From contig CAJUCQ010000064.1 in assembly GCA_910584905.1 (NCBI GenBank), forward strand, positions 1-25,463: a DNA stretch of 25,463 nucleotides, given 5' to 3'. Shown one piece after another: positions 22,615 to 25,463 of the stretch. The translations under genes were made by a program, and so were the position numbers. Source of the DNA: an uncultured Muribaculaceae bacterium. Its GTDB lineage: Bacteria; Bacteroidota; Bacteroidia; Bacteroidales; Muribaculaceae. The notes under the pieces were generated by a model that saw only the letters and a list, made by a program, of their open reading frames with translations, was not told where the DNA came from and made no database searches. Position 1 is the stretch's first letter; each line of letters opens with the position of its first letter.

Positions 22615-23973
22615 TCATTTCCGTGGTCTCCGGGACGCAAGGAGATATCCGATGATGGAGAGCGATGTGAGAGCTTCGGACACAAACAGCGCAAGCCAGA
22701 TGCCACGCAAACCCAACACCTCAGGCATAATGACAAAGGCCGGGACAAGGAAGACGAGTCCGCGCAAAAGAGCGAATACAACCGAAGGGAGGGCTTTCTC
22801 GACGCTTTGGAAATAGCCGATTGCGGTGAGGTTGAAGATGAAAAAGACGAAGGCCGCCGAGAAGAACGGGAATCCGGCAACGGCAATTTGCGCAGCGGGA
22901 GCATGGGAATCGAGGAAGAGCCCGACCATCGCCGAGGGGTATAAAGAGAAGGCGAGTGTGACAAGCGGGCCGCAGGCTACGGCTGTGTATATCGCCAGCT
23001 TTTCGGTGGCTATCACCCTCGCGCGGCTTCCGAGGCCGTAGTTATAGCTGATAATGGGCTGTGCGGACTGTGCGATGGCATTTCCTATCATAAATACGAA
23101 GGGGCAATAGTAGCATGTGATGCTGAATGCGCCGACGCCGGTGTCGCCGATATAATACATGAATACGATATTGCCTGTCAGCATCAGGACGCCCATCGTG
23201 GCTTCGCCGAGCAAAGCGGACACGCCGATGCGACACTGACGGGCAATGTTGCGGGCCATCAGGCGCAATGCGGCGGGGTTGAAGCCGACGGGGCACAAAC
23301 CGAGGGTGCGGGCAAAGAAGCAGATGTAGGAAAGGACCATTATCCCGCCGGTCATGCAACTGAGGAATGTGGCGAGCGCCGCACCGCGTACGCCCATGTT
23401 CAAGGGGAAGATGAAGATATAGTCGAGGATGACGTTCAGCAGCCCAGGGATGACGTTGCACCACATTGCGTATTTCGGGGAGCCGTCGAGCCTGACGACA
23501 AACAAACCGATGCCGCACCATGCCTGAAACATGCAAGCTGCGAAAACAAACGGCATATAGTCCAGCACCAAAGGCATAAGCGTGGGCGAACTACCGAGAA
23601 TGCGCCCGGTCAGTTCCGGCCGGAACAGGGTTATAAGCAGGAAGGCGGCGACAATAAGCGTGCAGACAGCAAGCGCCTGCGTGATATTAAGCTTTGCGGC
23701 TTTGACATCGCCTGAGGCAAGGCGGATTGAGGATATAACTGACGAGCCTATTCCGAGCATAAGTGCGATGCCCATCACGAGCATGGTCGGGGCAATACAT
23801 ATATTTACAGCGGCGAGGGCGTCGCTCCCTACCCCGCGTCCGACGAATATGCCGTCGGTGGTTGTCACGGCACAAAGCGAAAGCATGCCGAAGAGCGTCG
23901 GCAGGAGGTAGCGTCTGAAAAGACTCGGGATGCGTTCCTCGCCGAGATTGATTGCGTCACGTTCGATTTCCAT
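22615..23973 (-). CDS. MATE-family multidrug/toxin efflux transporter
   Basis: This 452-residue inner-membrane antiporter should have 12 transmembrane helices, the normal MATE length. The N-terminal half has FRRYLLPTLFGMLSL, then TTDGIFVGRGVGSDALAAVN (about 38-57), a typical MATE 'DGIFVG' opening. Internal symmetry is visible with the second half, where GNAIAQSAQPIISYNYG near 291-307 is a strong MATE marker. It probably exports cationic compounds in exchange for sodium or protons. It is first in an operon with the alpha/beta hydrolase and has the best promoter in the window about 120 bases upstream of its start. Confidence 0.93.
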   Translation of the reverse strand: MEIERDAINLGEERIPSLFRRYLLPTLFGMLSLCAVTTTDGIFVGRGVGSDALAAVNICIAPTMLVMGIALMLGIGSSVISSIRLASGDVKAAKLNITQALAVCTLIVAAFLLITLFRPELTGRILGSSPTLMPLVLDYMPFVFAACMFQAWCGIGLFVVRLDGSPKYAMWCNVIPGLLNVILDYIFIFPLNMGVRGAALATFLSCMTGGIMVLSYICFFARTLGLCPVGFNPAALRLMARNIARQCRIGVSALLGEATMGVLMLTGNIVFMYYIGDTGVGAFSITCYYCPFVFMIGNAIAQSAQPIISYNYGLGSRARVIATEKLAIYTAVACGPLVTLAFSLYPSAMVGLFLDSHAPAAQIAVAGFPFFSAAFVFFIFNLTAIGYFQSVEKALPSVVFALLRGLVFLVPAFVIMPEVLGLRGIWLALFVSEALTSLSIIGYLLASRRPRK

Positions 23974-24035
23974 AATTAAAAGGCATTGTTAATCAGATAT
24001 AAAAATGGCCGCATAAGAATCGAGGTTTTACCCGG

Positions 24036-24070
24036 TCATCTTATCCGGCATCCGTGATGCCCTCCGATGA
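24036..24070 (-). promoter_or_regulatory. Possible stem-loop in the 5' leader of the MATE operon
   Basis: Within the leader, GGCATC (24047-24052) and GATGCC (24056-24061) pair around a CGT triloop. An outer pair TCATC (24036-24040) with GATGA (24066-24070) can extend the structure across an uneven internal loop. This could regulate translation or transcription, but I do not recognise a known riboswitch class. Confidence 0.3.
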
Positions 24071-24100
24071 GGATTACAAAACACTGCTTATAATCGGCAT

Positions 24101-24132
24101 GCAAAATTACGAAATTATATCCATCAGACAAA
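24101..24132 (-). promoter_or_regulatory. Full Bacteroidota promoter for the MATE / hydrolase operon
   Basis: Read on the minus strand, TTTG (24132-24129) is followed after exactly 19 bases by TAATTTTGC (24109-24101). This matches the -33 TTTG and -7 TAnnTTTG consensus of Bacteroidota primary-sigma promoters. The transcript would start near 24094, giving a leader of about 120 bases before the MATE start codon. Confidence 0.8.
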
Positions 24133-24163
24133 ATTAAAAAAACGCCCGTGCATACTAATCGCG

Positions 24164-25186
24164 GTGCGGTACACGTTATCAAATAGAATAATACCAACTC
24201 GCATGCAGACCATGAAATATCGCAAAGCCGGAGAAAGCGGCATATACCTTCCTGAAATATCCCTTGGCCTATGGCATAATTTCGGGGACATCGACGATTT
24301 TGAAGAAGCCCGCAGGATGATTCTTTCGGCCTTCGAGCACGGCATCTGCCACTTTGACCTCGCCAACAACTACGGGCCACCGGCGGGGAGCGCAGAGAGC
24401 AATTTCGGGCGCATCCTTGCAAAAGATTTATCGAGCCATCGCGACGAGCTTTTCATTTCGTCGAAAGCCGGGCATGACATGTGGGCCGGGGTGTATGGCA
24501 CGGGGTCGTCGCGCAAAAACCTCATAGCGTCCTGCAATGCCAGCCTGAAGCGGACGGGGCTTGAATATTTCGATGTATTCTACTCGCACCGCTATGACGG
24601 CGTGACTCCTGTGGAGGAGACCATGCAGGCTCTTATCGACATCGTAAGGCAGGGCAAGGCGCTCTATGCGGGAATATCAAAGTATCCTCCGCGGGAGCAA
24701 CAGCGGGCTTATGACATCCTGCGGGAAGCCAAGGTGCCATGCGTGCTGAGTCAGTATCGCGCCTCGATATTCGACACTGCGGCCATAGAGGAAAACTTCG
24801 GTCCGGCCTCGGCCAACGGGAGCGGCATAGTGTGTTTCTCGCCCCTCGCGCAGGGTTTGCTCACGGACAAGTATCTTTGCGGCGTCCCGGAGAACAGCCG
24901 CGCTGCGCGGGCATCGGGTTATCTTCGTCGCGAGGAGGTGACGAGCATGCGCATTGAAGCGGCCCGGAAGCTTAATGAAATTGCTGAGGCACGCGGGATG
25001 ACTCTCGCACAACTGGCGATTGCATGGCTTCTTTCAGACAGTCACGTGACGTCGGTAATCATCGGGGCCTCGTCTGCGGGCCAGCTTGAGGCCAACGTCA
25101 AGGCAGTCGAAGCGCCGGCGCTATCGGCCGCGGAGTTATGTCTGATACGAGAAGTCGCTGAGGCTGAGGGCGTGAAGTTCGTCTGA
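24164..25186 (+). CDS. Aldo-keto reductase, YghZ / L-glyceraldehyde-3-phosphate reductase type
   Basis: This 340-residue cytoplasmic NADPH-dependent reductase closely follows E. coli YghZ in memory: LPEISLGLWHNFGD (about 29-42), HFDLANNYGPPAGSAE (63-78), ISSKAG (98-103) and FYSHRYD (139-145). The catalytic tetrad is D65, Y70, K101 and H142. The AKR cofactor-binding end is also present (SVIIGASSAGQLEANV). It probably reduces small aldehydes such as methylglyoxal or L-glyceraldehyde-3-phosphate. The start is uncertain. The GTG at 24164 gives MRYTLSNR, which resembles the M-x-Y-x-x-x-x-x-R beginning of YghZ relatives, while ATG codons at 24203 and 24212 give shorter proteins. I see no TAnnTTTG element upstream on this strand. 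A short lipoprotein gene follows after 21 bases. Confidence 0.92.
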   Translation: MRYTLSNRIIPTRMQTMKYRKAGESGIYLPEISLGLWHNFGDIDDFEEARRMILSAFEHGICHFDLANNYGPPAGSAESNFGRILAKDLSSHRDELFISSKAGHDMWAGVYGTGSSRKNLIASCNASLKRTGLEYFDVFYSHRYDGVTPVEETMQALIDIVRQGKALYAGISKYPPREQQRAYDILREAKVPCVLSQYRASIFDTAAIEENFGPASANGSGIVCFSPLAQGLLTDKYLCGVPENSRAARASGYLRREEVTSMRIEAARKLNEIAEARGMTLAQLAIAWLLSDSHVTSVIIGASSAGQLEANVKAVEAPALSAAELCLIREVAEAEGVKFV

Positions 25187-25207
25187 GCGGCCCATTGCAT
25201 ATTGAAG

Positions 25208-25378
25208 ATGAAACACTTCAGATACATATTTATCGCTGTCATTGCATTTGCCATTGCGTCTTGCTCAAAGTCAGACTCGCTATATGACAGGGATATAGCC
25301 CGTGCCGAACATGCGATGCAAGTCAATGCCGACAGTGCATTGTCCGTACAACCGTCCGCGACAGCAGGTATAGCTTAA
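25208..25378 (+). CDS. Short lipoprotein, probably the truncated start of a larger Bacteroidales lipoprotein
   Basis: A 56-residue open frame begins MKHFRYIFIAVIAFAIASC. This is a clear type II signal peptide with lipobox AIASC and lipidated Cys at residue 19. The mature part contains the stretch ARAEHAMQVNADSALSV. That resembles the beginning of Bacteroidales TPR lipoproteins and regulators, where '..A......PDSAL.LL' is followed by hundreds of residues of helical repeats. Here the frame stops after 16 more non-repeat residues, and a terminator overlaps the next bases. I infer a degraded or truncated gene, but a genuine small lipoprotein cannot be excluded. It lies 21 bases after the aldo-keto reductase stop. 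Confidence 0.6.
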   Translation: MKHFRYIFIAVIAFAIASCSKSDSLYDRDIARAEHAMQVNADSALSVQPSATAGIA

Positions 25379-25379
25379 A

Positions 25380-25412
25380 AAAATAGCCGTCCGGATTTTG
25401 GGCGGCTATTTT
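25380..25412. terminator. Bidirectional intrinsic terminator at the right end
   Basis: The arms 25380-25392 and 25400-25412 pair over 13 positions with one G-U pair (aatagccg core) around a 7-base loop. An A-tract lies on the left and TTTT on the right, so the hairpin can stop both the plus-strand lipoprotein transcript and the minus-strand gene entering from the right. It overlaps the stop codon of that gene. Confidence 0.8.
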
Positions 25413-25463
25413 AGTGAGGGTTTCCAGCGGTCGGGAAGCAGGTCGCGGTATTTTTCGATCGGG
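25406..25463 (-). CDS. C-terminal end of an unidentified minus-strand gene (partial)
   Basis: On the minus strand one frame reads PIEKYRDLLPDRWKPSLK and then a TAG at 25408-25406. Codon choice matches the GC-rich genes of the window, and the stop coincides with a bidirectional terminator, as expected for the end of a real gene. Eighteen residues are too few for me to name a family. Confidence 0.5.
   Translation of the reverse strand, partial: PIEKYRDLLPDRWKPSLK

Noticed and set aside
22156..22944. 262-codon plus-strand open frame spanning the MATE/hydrolase junction
   Set aside because: Antisense to two well-supported genes, with low-complexity charged sequence.

Overview
The window looks like chromosomal DNA from a GC-rich gut Bacteroidales, most likely Muribaculaceae-like (family level is my inference). 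The reasons are a SusC/SusD pair run by an ECF sigma factor and a FecR anti-sigma factor, GH97 and GH31 enzymes, promoters of the Bacteroidota type (TTTG, 19 nt, TAnnTTTG), and C-terminal tails like type A sorting domains of this phylum. I see no rRNA, tRNA or CRISPR array. No gap between genes exceeds about 200 bases.

Layout. 1-103: 3' end of an insertion-sequence transposase. 237-1445: Fsr-type MFS exporter. 1456-2061 (minus): ECF sigma factor. Divergent from it, 2181-18066 is one long run of closely spaced genes on the plus strand: secreted EEP-superfamily hydrolase, GH97 alpha-glycosidase, FecR anti-sigma factor, SusC with an N-terminal signalling (STN) domain, SusD lipoprotein, GH31 alpha-glycosidase, an SGNH/DUF4886 plus xylose-isomerase-like TIM-barrel fusion, and a second EEP protein fused to a beta-helix and a sorting-like tail. 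After a hairpin comes 18147-19619, a secreted Ig-like-domain protein with the same tail, closed by a strong terminator. The right part (19718-25378) looks like housekeeping and accessory genes: a dicarboxylate/amino-acid symporter, a YjbQ-family protein, a minus-strand MATE exporter and alpha/beta hydrolase operon with a very good promoter, a YghZ-like aldo-keto reductase, and a very short lipoprotein that looks like a truncated gene. A minus-strand gene enters at the right edge.

How the genes work together (inference). 1456-19619 is a polysaccharide-utilization locus. SusD and SusC would bind and import a glycan. The STN domain of SusC would signal substrate occupancy to FecR, which releases the sigma factor. 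GH97 and GH31 would remove alpha-linked sugars, the SGNH domain might deacylate, and two metal-dependent EEP hydrolases might cut phosphodiester or phosphomonoester bonds. Two EEP proteins together with two alpha-glycosidases suggest a phosphate-bearing alpha-glycoside (teichoic-acid-like, phosphoglycan or glycolipid head group) rather than plain starch. The two multi-domain fusions, and the ATTACGTA-containing palindrome between the sigma gene and the operon, are the least conventional parts.
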